From assembly GCF_008704425.1 (NCBI RefSeq), contig NZ_CP023696.1, positions 4,566,501 to 4,630,500 of the forward strand: a DNA stretch of 64,000 bases. The letters are read 5' to 3'. The notes under the pieces are model-generated. The model had not been told where the DNA came from. It did no database searches and saw only the letters and a program-made list of their open reading frames with translations. Source of the DNA: Streptomyces fradiae ATCC 10745 = DSM 40063 (GTDB taxonomy: Bacteria; Actinomycetota; Actinomycetes; Streptomycetales; Streptomycetaceae). Both the position numbers and the translations under genes were made by a program. Positions 17,711-26,140 of this stretch are shown in pieces. The first letter of the stretch is position 1. Each line of letters opens with the position of its first letter.

Positions 17711-18466
17711 ATGCAGAGCCCGCTTTTCAGCCACACGGAACAGCAGAGCCAGGAGCGGTACACCGTGCAGAACCCGCAGCTCCTGCGGGTCGCGCTCACC
17801 GGTCACGACGACGTCCTCGCCCGCAAGGGCGCCATGGTGGCCTACCAGGGCATGATGGACTTCGACGGCGAGTACCAGAACCCCAACCAGCGCCGGGCGC
17901 GCGCGCAGACGGGGGAGGGGCTCGACCTGATGCGCTGCTCCGGGCAGGGCACCGTCTACTTCGCCAACCTGGCGCAGTACATCCACGTCGTGGACGTCGA
18001 CCAGGACGGGCTGACCGTGGACAGCGCCTATGTGCTGGCGCTCGATTCGGCGCTGCACACCGAGGTCATCGCCGTCGACAGCCAGTACGGCATCTCCGGC
18101 TCCGGCAAGTACCAGCTCAACATCTCCGGCCGCGGCAAGGTCGCCCTCATGACCTCCGGGCAGCCGCTGATGCTCCAGGTGACCCCGGAGAAGTACGTCA
18201 ACGTCGACGCGGACGCCATCGTCGCCTGGTCGTCGTCGCTGCGGGTGCAGATGCAGGCCCAGACGCACGCGTCGAGCATCCGGCGGCGGCGCGGCAGCAC
18301 GGGCGAGGGCTGGGAGCTGAACTTCCTCGGCCAGGGCTTCGCCCTCGTCCAGCCCAGCGAGGTCATGCCGCCGCAGCACGCCCAGATCGGGCAGGGCGTC
18401 GCCGCCCAGTTCGGCGTCGGCCAGCACGGCGCGCACGGGCAGAACCGGAACAACGCCTGGAGCTGA
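17711..18466 (+). CDS. AIM24 family protein (second)
   Basis: A 251-residue paralogue of the preceding gene and of the C-terminal domain of the TerD fusion (NPQLLRVALTGHDDVLARKGAMV; GLDLMRCSGQGTVYFAN; GQGFALVQPSEV). GGGGGGAGC lies about 10 nt before the ATG. A short Gln/His-rich tail ends the protein. Three homologous domains in one operon suggest a hetero-oligomer or successive duplication; the activity is unknown. Confidence 0.88.
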   Translation: MQSPLFSHTEQQSQERYTVQNPQLLRVALTGHDDVLARKGAMVAYQGMMDFDGEYQNPNQRRARAQTGEGLDLMRCSGQGTVYFANLAQYIHVVDVDQDGLTVDSAYVLALDSALHTEVIAVDSQYGISGSGKYQLNISGRGKVALMTSGQPLMLQVTPEKYVNVDADAIVAWSSSLRVQMQAQTHASSIRRRRGSTGEGWELNFLGQGFALVQPSEVMPPQHAQIGQGVAAQFGVGQHGAHGQNRNNAWS

Positions 18467-18479
18467 CCGCGCGGAGGAC

Positions 18480-18504
18480 GGTGCCCTGGAGCCCCCAGGG
18501 CACC
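18480..18504 (+). terminator. Terminator after the TerD/AIM24 operon
   Basis: A 10-bp perfect stem (GGTGCCCTGG / CCAGGGCACC) with a 5-nt loop, 13 bp after the last AIM24 stop codon. Confidence 0.65.
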
Positions 18505-18648
18505 GGGGCCGGGGGGCGCGGGGCGCGGCACGCGGGCACGCGCGCGAGCCCTGCGGGACACGAGGGGCGAGAAGCTCGTGCTGTGAGCGGCAAGGTTCAC
18601 CGGGTCAACCGTTGGATGGAGTCCCCGACCGCCTTGGAGGTTTCCGGT

Positions 18649-19122
18649 GTGAGCGACGACGGCAGAACGCGGATCCGATTCGCATCGGAGGCGGACGCAG
18701 GGGTGATCGCGCGCATCCACATGACTTCTCGGTCGGTGGCTATGCCCTATCTGCCGCCGCAGAAGCGCGATCACGAGCAGGTGACCCGATGGGTCCGGGG
18801 CGTTTTGCTCAAGCGTTGTCGCGTGTGGGTCGCAGTGCGTGAGGCGGAGATCACCGGCTACGCTGCCCTTGACGGCGACATGCTCGAGCACCTCTATCTG
18901 CGCCCCGATGTCCGTCGGCAAGGCATCGGCACGCTGCTCCTCAACGAGATCAGGCGGCACAGCCCGGACGGGGTCTCTCTGCACGTCTTTCAGCAGAACA
19001 CCGACGCTCGCGCGTTCTACGAGCGCCACGGTTTCACCGTTCTCGACACCAGCGACGGTGATCGCAACATGGAGAGCCTGCCGGACATGACCCTTCGTTG
19101 GACTCCCGCCTGTGCCCGGTGA
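18649..19122 (+). CDS. GNAT family N-acetyltransferase
   Basis: A 157-residue GNAT acetyltransferase. The acetyl-CoA loop RRQGIGTLLLNEIRR (motif A, about residues 88-102) and the C-terminal FYERHGFTVLDTSDGDRNME are typical. The substrate is unknown. GTG 18649 is selected because GGAGG (18636-18640) lies eight nt upstream and the protein then begins at the fold's first strand. Codon use is noticeably less GC-biased at third positions than in its neighbours, and an IS630-type remnant follows, so acquisition by transfer is plausible. Confidence 0.82.
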   Translation: MSDDGRTRIRFASEADAGVIARIHMTSRSVAMPYLPPQKRDHEQVTRWVRGVLLKRCRVWVAVREAEITGYAALDGDMLEHLYLRPDVRRQGIGTLLLNEIRRHSPDGVSLHVFQQNTDARAFYERHGFTVLDTSDGDRNMESLPDMTLRWTPACAR

Positions 19123-19193
19123 ACCGTGCCGCCTGGACGAGCTGCATGGCATGACCGGTCTGTTTACGCCGCGTCGGCGCGGGGGCGGTCCGC

Positions 19194-19498
19194 TCAGCTG
19201 CGGATGCCCTTCTCGCCGCGGATGCGGGCGCGTTCCCCGCGTTGGGCGGCGAGGACGTCGGAGTGGCGGGCGTTGCCGTTGCGCCAGCGCAGGTACCGCT
19301 AAGCTCGCGGGTCTGGACGGAGTCCTCATCGGCCTGTACCAGTTGGGCGACCACCGGCACGCGGTTCCCGCCGACCGAGGCCAGCAGCGTCATTCCCCTT
19401 CGGTAGTGCACCGAGTTCGCGCTGCCTCGGCGCGCGATCCGCTGCAACCGCCGGCCCTCCTGGTCGGTCAGCCTGCGGACCCTGACCGGCTCCGTCGT
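19194..19498 (-). pseudogene. IS630-type transposase remnant with internal deletion
   Basis: Reading the minus strand, 19498 to about 19312 encodes the N-terminal helix-turn-helix part of an IS630-like transposase (TEPVRVRRLTDQEG, then RGSANSVHYRRG, then VPVVAQLVQADEDSV). From about 19295 to 19194, in a different frame, the typical C-terminal end follows (RYLRWRNGNARHSDVLAAQR to KGIRS and a stop). The DDE catalytic core between them is missing and the two parts are out of frame, so it cannot transpose. No intact terminal repeats were recognised. Confidence 0.7.
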
Positions 19499-19612
19499 CC
19501 CCGCCTCCCGATGCGCGCTCGCACGTCATCCGACATCCGAGCGCGCCACGCTCCAGAAAGCCATCAGTAACCCGGCGGACCTGTCCGGTCGCGGCACCAG
19601 GTACGGAACGCG

Positions 19613-19655
19613 AGGGGCGGTGGGGGCCGCCGTCCCGGTGGCCCCCACCGCCCCT
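19613..19655 (-). terminator. Terminator downstream of the Nudix gene
   Basis: A perfect 16-bp stem (AGGGGCGGTGGGGGCC and complement) with an 11-nt loop lies 17 bp past the Nudix stop codon. Its position closes the minus-strand unit. Confidence 0.75.
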
Positions 19656-19671
19656 GCTGCCCGTCCCGGCG

Positions 19672-20187
19672 CTACAACCGGGCCAGGGTGCGCTCCACCA
19701 GCCGGACCACCGACGTGTCGGCGACCCCCGCCACGTCGTCGTACGGGAACCAGCGCAGGTCCAGCGACTCGTCGCTGATCGCCTCCACCGCGTCCGGCGG
19801 CGCCACCGCCGCGTACTGCACGTCCAGGTGCCAGGCGCAGGGCGTCGCGTGCCGGTCCAGCCGCACCGGGCCGCCCGGCAGCAGCGTCAGGCCCGGGATG
19901 CCGGACTCCTCCGTCGCCTCCCGCAGCGCGGCCTCCGCCAGGGTGCGGTCCCCGGGCTCGCAGTGGCCGCCCGTCTGGAGCCACATGCGCAGCTTCCCGT
20001 GCAGGGTCAGCAGCGCCCGGCCGCGCCGGGGGTCCACCACCAGCGCGCTGGCCGTCAGGTGCCCGGCCGCGCACGCCTTCCACATCGCGTCCTCGTGGGC
20101 GGCGAGGTGGTCCAGGTAGGCGAGGCGCAGCTCCTCCTGGTCCTCGTACGCCTTCAGGACGAGGACCGCGTCGGCGTGCAGGCTCAC
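19672..20187 (-). CDS. Nudix hydrolase
   Basis: A 171-residue Nudix protein. The box reads GGHCEPGDRTLAEAALREATEESG (about residues 81-104), containing the required REATEE core. The N-terminal stretch (about 10-45) is helical (EELRLAYLDHLAAHEDAMWKAC) and precedes the fold. The substrate, an X-linked nucleoside diphosphate, cannot be assigned. The GTG start overlaps the stop codon of the upstream zincin-like gene (GTGA), so the two are translationally coupled. Confidence 0.88.
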   Translation of the reverse strand: MSLHADAVLVLKAYEDQEELRLAYLDHLAAHEDAMWKACAAGHLTASALVVDPRRGRALLTLHGKLRMWLQTGGHCEPGDRTLAEAALREATEESGIPGLTLLPGGPVRLDRHATPCAWHLDVQYAAVAPPDAVEAISDESLDLRWFPYDDVAGVADTSVVRLVERTLARL

Positions 20188-21701
20188 CGGTCGCCGCCGC
20201 CCTGACCGCCCTGCCCGCCGGCGCCGCCGTCCTCGCCGTCGCCGCCGCCCTCGGAGCCGCCGCCTCCGCCGGAGGCGCCCGCGGCGCCCTTCCCGTCGTC
20301 GGCGGAGCCGCCCGTGCCGCCCTCCGCGCCGGGGCGGCCGGTCCGGTCGGAGGTGCCGGCGGCCTCGCCGAGCATCTTGTCCAGCTCGGAGAAGTCCAGG
20401 TGCTCGCGGTGGACGAAGCCGTCGGGGTCGTCCAGGTCCGTGGCCGTCGGCAGCATGTCGGGGTGCGCCCACAGGGCGTCCCGGCCGTCGACGCCCCGCG
20501 CGTCGGTCAGCGACGCCCAGAGCCGCGAGGCGTCCCGCAGACGGCGCGGGCGGAGCTGGAGGCCGATCAGCGTGGCGAACGTCTGCTCGGCGGGGCCGCC
20601 CGAGGCGCGCCGCCGGCGCAGCGTCTCGCGCAGCGCGTCCGCGGAGGTCAGCCGGGAGCCGGCCGCCGCGTGCACGACCGCGTCCACCCAGCCCTCGACC
20701 AGCGCGAGCGCCGTCTCCAGCCGGGCCAGGGCCGCCTTCTGCTCGGCCGTGTCCTCGGGCTGGAACATGCCCTGCTGCAACGCCTCCTGGAGCTGCTCCG
20801 GGTTGGCCGGGTCGAGCTGCGCGACCGCGTCCTCCAGCTTGGAGGTGTCGACCTTGATGCCGCGCGCGTACCCCTCGACGGCGCCGAAGAGGTGCGAGCG
20901 CAGCCACGGCACGTGGGCGAAGAGCCGCTGGTGGGCGGCCTCGCGCAGCGCCAGGTAGAGGCGCACCTCGTCCAGCGGGACGCTCAGGTCGCGGCCGAAC
21001 GCCGCCACGTTCGCCGGCAGCAGGGCGGCCTTCCCGGACGGGCCGAGCGGCAGGCCGATGTCCGTGGACCCGACCACCTCGCCGGCCAGCACGCCCACGG
21101 CCTGGCCGATCTGCTGCCCGAACATGGCGCCGCCCATGGAGCGCATCATGCCGATCAGCGGGCCCGCCATGGCCTGCATCTCCTGCGGCAGCACCTCACC
21201 CATGGCCGTGCCGACCCGCTCCGCGACCGGATCGACGAGCTGCCGCCACGCGGGCAGCGTCGCCTCGACCCACTCCGCACGCGACCAGGCGACCGCCGTG
21301 GCGGAGCCGGAGGGCAGGGACGTCACGCCGTCCAGCCACAGGTCGGCCAGGCGCACGGCGTCCTCGACGGCCGTCCGCTCGGCGGAGCCCACGCTCGCGT
21401 CCTTGGTGCCGTCCGGGGTGCCCTGGGCGACCGTCTGGCGGGCGATGGTCTGGGCCATGTCCCAGTTCACCGGGCCGCCCTCGTAGCTGAGCATCTGGCC
21501 GAGCTGCTGGAAGGCCGCGCCCAGGTCGGCCGGGTTGAACGACCCGAACATCGCGGCGAACGGATTGTCCGCGCCGCCCTGGCCGCCGGGCAGACCGCCG
21601 AACCCGAAGGGGTTGGCACCACCCTCGGGCTTCTTCTTGCCCTCGTCGCCGTCGTCCGGCTCCTCCGGCGGAAGGCCGAATCCGAATGGGGTGTCGCTCA
21701 C
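20184..21701 (-). CDS. Zincin_2-type predicted metalloprotease/hydrolase (DUF2342-like)
   Basis: A 505-residue protein of the actinobacterial Zincin_2/DUF2342 family, counterpart of mycobacterial Rv3195 by position. The N-terminus is Gly/Asn/Phe-rich (NPFGFGGLPGG, NPFAAMFG); the helical core contains REAAHQRLFAHVPWL at the place where a zincin HExxH would lie. The first His of that motif is Arg here, so protease activity is doubtful. The last 70 residues are a Gly/Gln-rich acidic tail. Function unknown. It is translationally coupled to the Nudix gene downstream. Confidence 0.82.
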   Translation of the reverse strand: MSDTPFGFGLPPEEPDDGDEGKKKPEGGANPFGFGGLPGGQGGADNPFAAMFGSFNPADLGAAFQQLGQMLSYEGGPVNWDMAQTIARQTVAQGTPDGTKDASVGSAERTAVEDAVRLADLWLDGVTSLPSGSATAVAWSRAEWVEATLPAWRQLVDPVAERVGTAMGEVLPQEMQAMAGPLIGMMRSMGGAMFGQQIGQAVGVLAGEVVGSTDIGLPLGPSGKAALLPANVAAFGRDLSVPLDEVRLYLALREAAHQRLFAHVPWLRSHLFGAVEGYARGIKVDTSKLEDAVAQLDPANPEQLQEALQQGMFQPEDTAEQKAALARLETALALVEGWVDAVVHAAAGSRLTSADALRETLRRRRASGGPAEQTFATLIGLQLRPRRLRDASRLWASLTDARGVDGRDALWAHPDMLPTATDLDDPDGFVHREHLDFSELDKMLGEAAGTSDRTGRPGAEGGTGGSADDGKGAAGASGGGGGSEGGGDGEDGGAGGQGGQGGGDR

Positions 21702-21891
21702 GGGTTTCCTCGGCTCGTTGGGCCGCCGGCCTCACGCCGACGGCGGCTGCCCGACATCACATCCAGCGTAGACATCCCGGGCGGGTCTGGGGCTCGGTGC
21801 TCCACCCGCGCCACGGCTGCGGCAGGATGGACGGCACCTGTACGTGCGCGTCGTCCGCGTACGTACTGAAGACAACCGCTGGAGACGCCTG

Positions 21892-23001
21892 GTGAGTTCC
21901 CCAGATCCGCGGGTTCGCGCAGCGCGAAACCGCTCGACCCCGTCCGCCGCGCGGGGCCCCGTCGTCGCGGTCACCGGCGCCGCGTCCGGCGTCGGCGACC
22001 TGCTGACCCGGCGCCTCGCCGCGTCCGGGGAGATCAAGCAGGTCATCGCGATCGACGAGCGCCGCGGCGAGGCCGCCGACGCGCTGTGGCACATCCTCGA
22101 CGTACGGGATCCGGCCATCGCCGAGAAGCTGCGCGGCGCGGACGTCGTGGTGCACCTGGCTCTGGACCTCGACCTGGAGACCGACCCGGCCGCCCGTACC
22201 GCGTATAACGTACGCGGTACGCAGACGGTGCTCACGGCCGCGGCGGCGGCGGGGGTCCGCCGGGTCGTCCTGTGCACCTCCGCCATGGTGTACGGGGCCC
22301 TGCCCGACAACGACATCCCACTCTCGGAGGACGCCGAGCTGCGGGCCACCGCCGAGGCGACGGGGGTGGGCGACCTGCTGGAGATCGAGCGCCTCGCGCG
22401 CCGGGCGCCCCGCGCGCACCCGGGGCTCAACGTCACCGTCGTACGGCCCGCCACCCTCGTCGGGGGCACCGACACGGCCCTGACCCGCTACTTCGAGTCG
22501 CCCCGGCTGCTGGTGGTCGCCGGATCCCGGCCGGCGTGGCAGTTCTGCCACGTCGAGGACCTGGTCAGCGCGCTGGAGTACGCGGCGCTGGAGAAGGTCG
22601 ACGGGGAGTTCGCGGTCGGCTGCGACGGATGGCTGGAGCAGGAGGAGGTCGAGGAGCTCAGCGGCATCCGGCGCATGGAGCTGCCGTCCGCGGTGGCCCT
22701 GGGCGCCGCCGCCCGGCTGCACCGGATCGGCCTCACCCCGTCGCCGGCCGGGGACCTGGCGTACACGATGCACCCCTGGGTCGTCAGCGTCGGGCGGCTC
22801 CACGACGCCGGGTGGCGGCCGTCCTGGACCAACGAGGAGGTGCTGGCCGCGCTCCTGGAGGAGGTCGCCGGACGGCACACCGTCGCGGGCCGCCGGCTGG
22901 GCCGCAAGGACGCCACCGCCGCGGGGGCCGCGGGCGCCACGGTCGCGCTGCTCGGCACGGCGGCCCTCGTCCGCCGCGCGCGGCGCCGCCGGGGTCTGTG
23001 A
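21892..23001 (+). CDS. NAD-dependent epimerase/dehydratase (extended SDR)
   Basis: A 369-residue extended short-chain dehydrogenase/reductase. VAVTGAASGVGDLLTRRL is a GxxGxxG-type dinucleotide-binding loop; DVVVHLALDLD and the NVRGTQTVLTAAAAAGV segment are typical of epimerases. The usual YxxxK is replaced around GVGDLLEIERLARR, so catalysis may be altered. The C-terminal 45 residues hold a short hydrophobic Ala-rich stretch followed by RRARRRRG, possibly a membrane anchor. GTG 21892 has GGAGA about seven nt upstream. Substrate unknown. Confidence 0.82.
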   Translation: MSSPDPRVRAARNRSTPSAARGPVVAVTGAASGVGDLLTRRLAASGEIKQVIAIDERRGEAADALWHILDVRDPAIAEKLRGADVVVHLALDLDLETDPAARTAYNVRGTQTVLTAAAAAGVRRVVLCTSAMVYGALPDNDIPLSEDAELRATAEATGVGDLLEIERLARRAPRAHPGLNVTVVRPATLVGGTDTALTRYFESPRLLVVAGSRPAWQFCHVEDLVSALEYAALEKVDGEFAVGCDGWLEQEEVEELSGIRRMELPSAVALGAAARLHRIGLTPSPAGDLAYTMHPWVVSVGRLHDAGWRPSWTNEEVLAALLEEVAGRHTVAGRRLGRKDATAAGAAGATVALLGTAALVRRARRRRGL

Positions 23002-23141
23002 CGGACACGGCCTGTGGCCGGGTCCGTCCGGCCCGGCCCGTGGGACGCGCGCGGCCGGCGCCGGGCCGGGGGGAGGCGGAGAGGTGTCCGCGGGGTGGGC
23101 CGGCGGTGCCGGGGGGCGGGCGCGTACGGCACGATGGGGGC

Positions 23142-23603
23142 ATGGCTGCCCTCCACGACCATCCCGGCGAGCGCGCCGCCGACGCGCCCGTGCGGCTGCT
23201 GGCGATCCGCGACACGCCGCTCTCCCTCGACGAGGTGTTCCGCGCGGTCGGCGACGACGCCGCCGGCGGCACCGCCCTCTTCGTGGGGACCGTCCGGGAC
23301 CACGACGGCGGCGCCGCCGTGGACGCGCTCGGCTACTCCAGCCACCCCACGGCCGAGGCCGAGCTGCGGCGCGTGGCGGAGAAGGTGGCGGCGGACTTCC
23401 CCGTGCGGGCCATGGCCGCCGTGCACCGCACCGGCGAGCTGGCCGTCGGCGACATCGCGGTGATCGTCGCCGTGTCCTGCCCGCACCGGGCGGAGGCGTT
23501 CGCGGCGTGCCGGAGGCTGATCGACGACCTCAAGCACGAGGTGCCCATCTGGAAGCACCAGCGCTTCTCCGACGGCACCGAGGAGTGGGTCGGCTCCTGC
23601 TGA
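23142..23603 (+). CDS. moaE: Molybdopterin synthase catalytic subunit MoaE
   Basis: A 153-residue MoaE. The signature LKHEVPIWKHQRFSDG with the catalytic Lys residues, plus FVGTVRDHDGG near the N-terminus, are clear. MoaE with thiocarboxylated MoaD converts cyclic pyranopterin monophosphate to molybdopterin. No moaD lies nearby, so the partner must be encoded elsewhere. The ATG follows CACGAT (23130-23135) by six nt and lacks a Shine-Dalgarno, fitting leaderless translation. Confidence 0.93.
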   Translation: MAALHDHPGERAADAPVRLLAIRDTPLSLDEVFRAVGDDAAGGTALFVGTVRDHDGGAAVDALGYSSHPTAEAELRRVAEKVAADFPVRAMAAVHRTGELAVGDIAVIVAVSCPHRAEAFAACRRLIDDLKHEVPIWKHQRFSDGTEEWVGSC

Positions 23604-23646
23604 GCCCGCCCCCCGCGGAGCCCGCGCGAAGCCCGGCGGACCACCC

Positions 23647-23684
23647 CGCACAGCCGAGGACGAGTCCCCCGTGCGGGCTGTGCG
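23647..23684. terminator. Possible terminator after moaE
   Basis: A 9-bp inverted repeat (CGCACAGCC / GGCTGTGCG) with a 20-nt loop, 43 bp after the moaE stop. Confidence 0.4.
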
Positions 23685-23805
23685 AAACACCGACTCGGAG
23701 TAGCGCCCGCCCCGATTTGCGTAACCGGCCTCCCGGCAGCAGCGTTGAAACGACAGCTGGTTAATCTGCTGATCAGCCAGTCGCTTTCACTCTGGGGAGG
23801 TCGTG

Positions 23806-24012
23806 ATGGCAGCACTCGCCTGGTTGCTGATTCCGCTGTCCGCTGCCCTCGGCGCCGCGATATGGGGCGGCTGGGCCGCGCGCACCCGCACCACCGAGGA
23901 CATGGTCGAGCTGGACGGCTACGCGCGCTTCCGCGACGCGATGGACCGGGCGCACGCGCCCGCCGCGGACCCCTCTGACCAGCCACGGACGGCGGCCCCG
24001 AGGGTGCACTGA
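23806..24012 (+). CDS. Small single-pass membrane protein
   Basis: A 68-residue protein with one N-terminal hydrophobic helix (LAWLLIPLSAALGAAIWGGWAA) followed by a charged cytoplasmic-type tail. GGGGAGG (23794-23800) lies five nt before ATG 23806; a GTG three bases earlier is a less well spaced alternative. No family assigned. It directly precedes the PDZ/Lon-type protease gene (25-bp gap), but the latter has its own -10, so co-function is uncertain. Confidence 0.72.
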   Translation: MAALAWLLIPLSAALGAAIWGGWAARTRTTEDMVELDGYARFRDAMDRAHAPAADPSDQPRTAAPRVH

Positions 24013-24037
24013 CGGACCGTTCCCGTACTGTCGTTCC

Positions 24038-25126
24038 ATGCCACGCCGCACCGCGACGCTGCTCGCCGCCACCCTCTCCCTGATCGCGCTGCTCTGCGCG
24101 GGAGTGCTCATCCCGGTGCCCTATTCCGAGATGAGCCCCGGCCCGACGGTCAACACGCTCGGCGACTCCGGGGGCGAGCCGGTGCTGAGCATCTCCGGCC
24201 ACGAGACGTACCCGACATCCGGCCATCTCAACATGACGACCGTCAGGGTCACCGGAGCGGAGTACCGGATGAACCTGGCCGAGGCCGTCGCCGGATGGCT
24301 CTCCCGCGACAGCGTCGTCGTCCCGCACGACACGCTCTACCCGGACGGCAAGACCGAGGAGCAGTCCACACAGGAGAACGCCGAGGAGTTCAGCCAGTCG
24401 CAGGAGAGCGCCCGCGTGGCCGCGCTCCGCCAGCTCGGCCTCCCCGTGGCGACGCGCGTGGTCGTCTCCTCCGTGCAGAAGGGCAGCCCCGCCGAGGGCC
24501 TGCTGCACGCCGGCGACGTGATCAAGGAAGTGGACGGCGTGCCGGTCCGCGAGCCCAAGGACGTGGCGGCCGTCGTCAGCAAGCGCAAGCCCGGCGCCCC
24601 GGTCGACTTCACCATCGTCCCGGCCAAGGACGCCGCCGCGGCGGAGAAGGCCGGCCGCGAGCCGACCACCGGTGGGAAGGTCACCGTCACGACCCGGCGG
24701 GCGGACGAGGAGGACCGGGCGATCGTCGGCATCCAGGCCGGTACGGACCACACGTTCCCGTTCCGGATCGACATCCGGCTGGAGGACGTGGGCGGGCCCA
24801 GCGCGGGCCTGATGTTCGCGCTCGGGATCGTGGACAAGCTGACCCCGGGCGCGCTGACCGGCGGCCGGTTCGTCGCCGGTACGGGCACGATCGACGAGAG
24901 CGGCAAGGTCGGCCCGATCGGCGGCATCGAGATGAAGCTGGTCGGCGCGCGCGAGGCCGGGGCGGCGTACTTCCTGACGCCCGCGGCCAACTGCCCGGCC
25001 GCCGCAGAGCGGACTCCGGAGGGGCTGACGCTGATCAAGGTCGAGACGATCGCGGACGCGGTGAAGTCGCTGGACAAGGTGCGGGAGGGGGACACGGCCG
25101 CCCTCCCCGCCTGCTCCCGCGGCTGA
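24038..25126 (+). CDS. YlbL-type membrane-anchored PDZ/Lon serine protease
   Basis: A 362-residue protein with an N-terminal signal-anchor (about residues 8-28), a PDZ domain (VVSSVQKGSPAEGLLHAGDVI, about 145-215) and a C-terminal Lon-type protease domain. The catalytic Ser is in GGPSAGLMFA and the Lys in GGIEMKLVGA, the Ser-Lys dyad of the S16 family. YlbL-type proteases act outside the membrane. TACTGT (24026-24031) ends six nt before the ATG, implying leaderless translation. It corresponds in position to mycobacterial Rv3194c. Confidence 0.9.
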   Translation: MPRRTATLLAATLSLIALLCAGVLIPVPYSEMSPGPTVNTLGDSGGEPVLSISGHETYPTSGHLNMTTVRVTGAEYRMNLAEAVAGWLSRDSVVVPHDTLYPDGKTEEQSTQENAEEFSQSQESARVAALRQLGLPVATRVVVSSVQKGSPAEGLLHAGDVIKEVDGVPVREPKDVAAVVSKRKPGAPVDFTIVPAKDAAAAEKAGREPTTGGKVTVTTRRADEEDRAIVGIQAGTDHTFPFRIDIRLEDVGGPSAGLMFALGIVDKLTPGALTGGRFVAGTGTIDESGKVGPIGGIEMKLVGAREAGAAYFLTPAANCPAAAERTPEGLTLIKVETIADAVKSLDKVREGDTAALPACSRG

Positions 25127-25441
25127 CGCGCGGGGCCGGGGCGCGGGCGGAAGCGACCGGCGCGGGGGCGTGGGCGCCATCCGCGCGTACGTCGCCTCGC
25201 CCGCCGGGCGGCCGGGCGGCGGCCGCCCCGCCGAGCGGTTCGCGCACGGCCGCCCCGGCACCCGGCGCCCCGCCTGCACGAGCCCTGCGCCCGGCCCCAC
25301 GCGGCGCCCCCCGCCGTCCTCACCGCGCGCCGTCCTCACCGCGCGGCGCCCTCACCGCGGGGCGCCGCACCTCACCGCACCGCGCCCTCGCCGTGCGGTC
25401 TCCTCACCGCGCGGCGCCCCCGACCACCCGCCGCCGGGTGC
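25127..25441. repeat. Intergenic region with degenerate CCTCACCGCGCGGCGCC repeats
   Basis: No gene is supported. Between about 25317 and 25425 the phrase CCTCACCGCGCGGCGCC and variants recur about six times at irregular 15-25 bp spacing. The unit is not in the reading frame of any gene. It may act as a convergent terminator region between the protease and PPA1309 genes. Confidence 0.5.
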
Positions 25442-26005
25442 TCACTCCTCGAAGGTGGCCGCCAGGGCGTCGGCCAGGCCCGGCACCAGGTCGGAGCCGG
25501 TCAGGACCTCCGCCGGGGAGTCCTTCTCGCGCAGCCGGATCGCCGACTCGCGCGCCCCGTCCCGCAGGACGGCCACGGTCATCCGCACCTCCTGCCGGTC
25601 CGGGTGGGCGGCGACCCACCGCGCCAGCCCGGCCTCGTCGAGCCCGTCGGGCACGGACCCCTCGGCGGACGGCGGGAGCATCAGCCGCTCCACGGTCAGG
25701 GCGCAGCCGGTGACCGCGTCGGGCCAGGCGACCGTGGCGAGGAACTCGTCCAGCGGGGCGCCCGCCGGCAGCTCGTCCTGCTCGATCGGGGTGAGCGGGG
25801 CGGCGGCGTCGTCGGAGTCGAGGCCGAGCTGGGCGGCGAGGCCGGGCTCGTCGGAGCGCAGCCGCACCGTGTCGACCAGGGCGAACAGGCGGGCCGGCCG
25901 GTCCCACCCGAGCCCGGAGGCGTACTCGTCGATCTCGAGGACCGCGCGTGTGAGCGGACTGGCGGCCATCGGGGGGCCGGAGGGGGATTCACTGGGCATG
26001 GTCAC
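25442..26005 (-). CDS. PPA1309 family protein
   Basis: A 187-residue protein matching the actinobacterial PPA1309 family of unknown function: AVLEIDEYASGLGWDRPARLFALVDT near the N-terminus, an FLATVAWPDAVTGCALTVER segment in the middle, and LREKDSPAEVLTG near the end. No signal peptide, membrane segment or metal site is evident. Start is GTG 26005 or ATG 25999. It is divergent from the UPF0182 gene, an arrangement that recurs in actinobacteria. Confidence 0.85.
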   Translation of the reverse strand: MTMPSESPSGPPMAASPLTRAVLEIDEYASGLGWDRPARLFALVDTVRLRSDEPGLAAQLGLDSDDAAAPLTPIEQDELPAGAPLDEFLATVAWPDAVTGCALTVERLMLPPSAEGSVPDGLDEAGLARWVAAHPDRQEVRMTVAVLRDGARESAIRLREKDSPAEVLTGSDLVPGLADALAATFEE

Positions 26006-26140
26006 TATCCTGCCCTTTCCCTACCCGGAGACGGGAACCAGGTAAAGCCTTAGTAAGTTGCATGAGTGGGGCCCCGTGGAAATCGGGGCCGCAGCACCAC
26101 CACAGGCAGCACACACGACCGCGAACTCGAGGGGCGCACG

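Noticed and set aside
19326..19529. Minus-strand 67-codon ORF as a separate gene
   Set aside because: It is an off-frame reading of the IS630 transposase remnant.
25127..25441. Extension of protein-coding sequence beyond the PDZ/Lon protease
   Set aside because: The protease stop is clear and downstream frames are low-complexity Arg/Pro/Ala with repeats.
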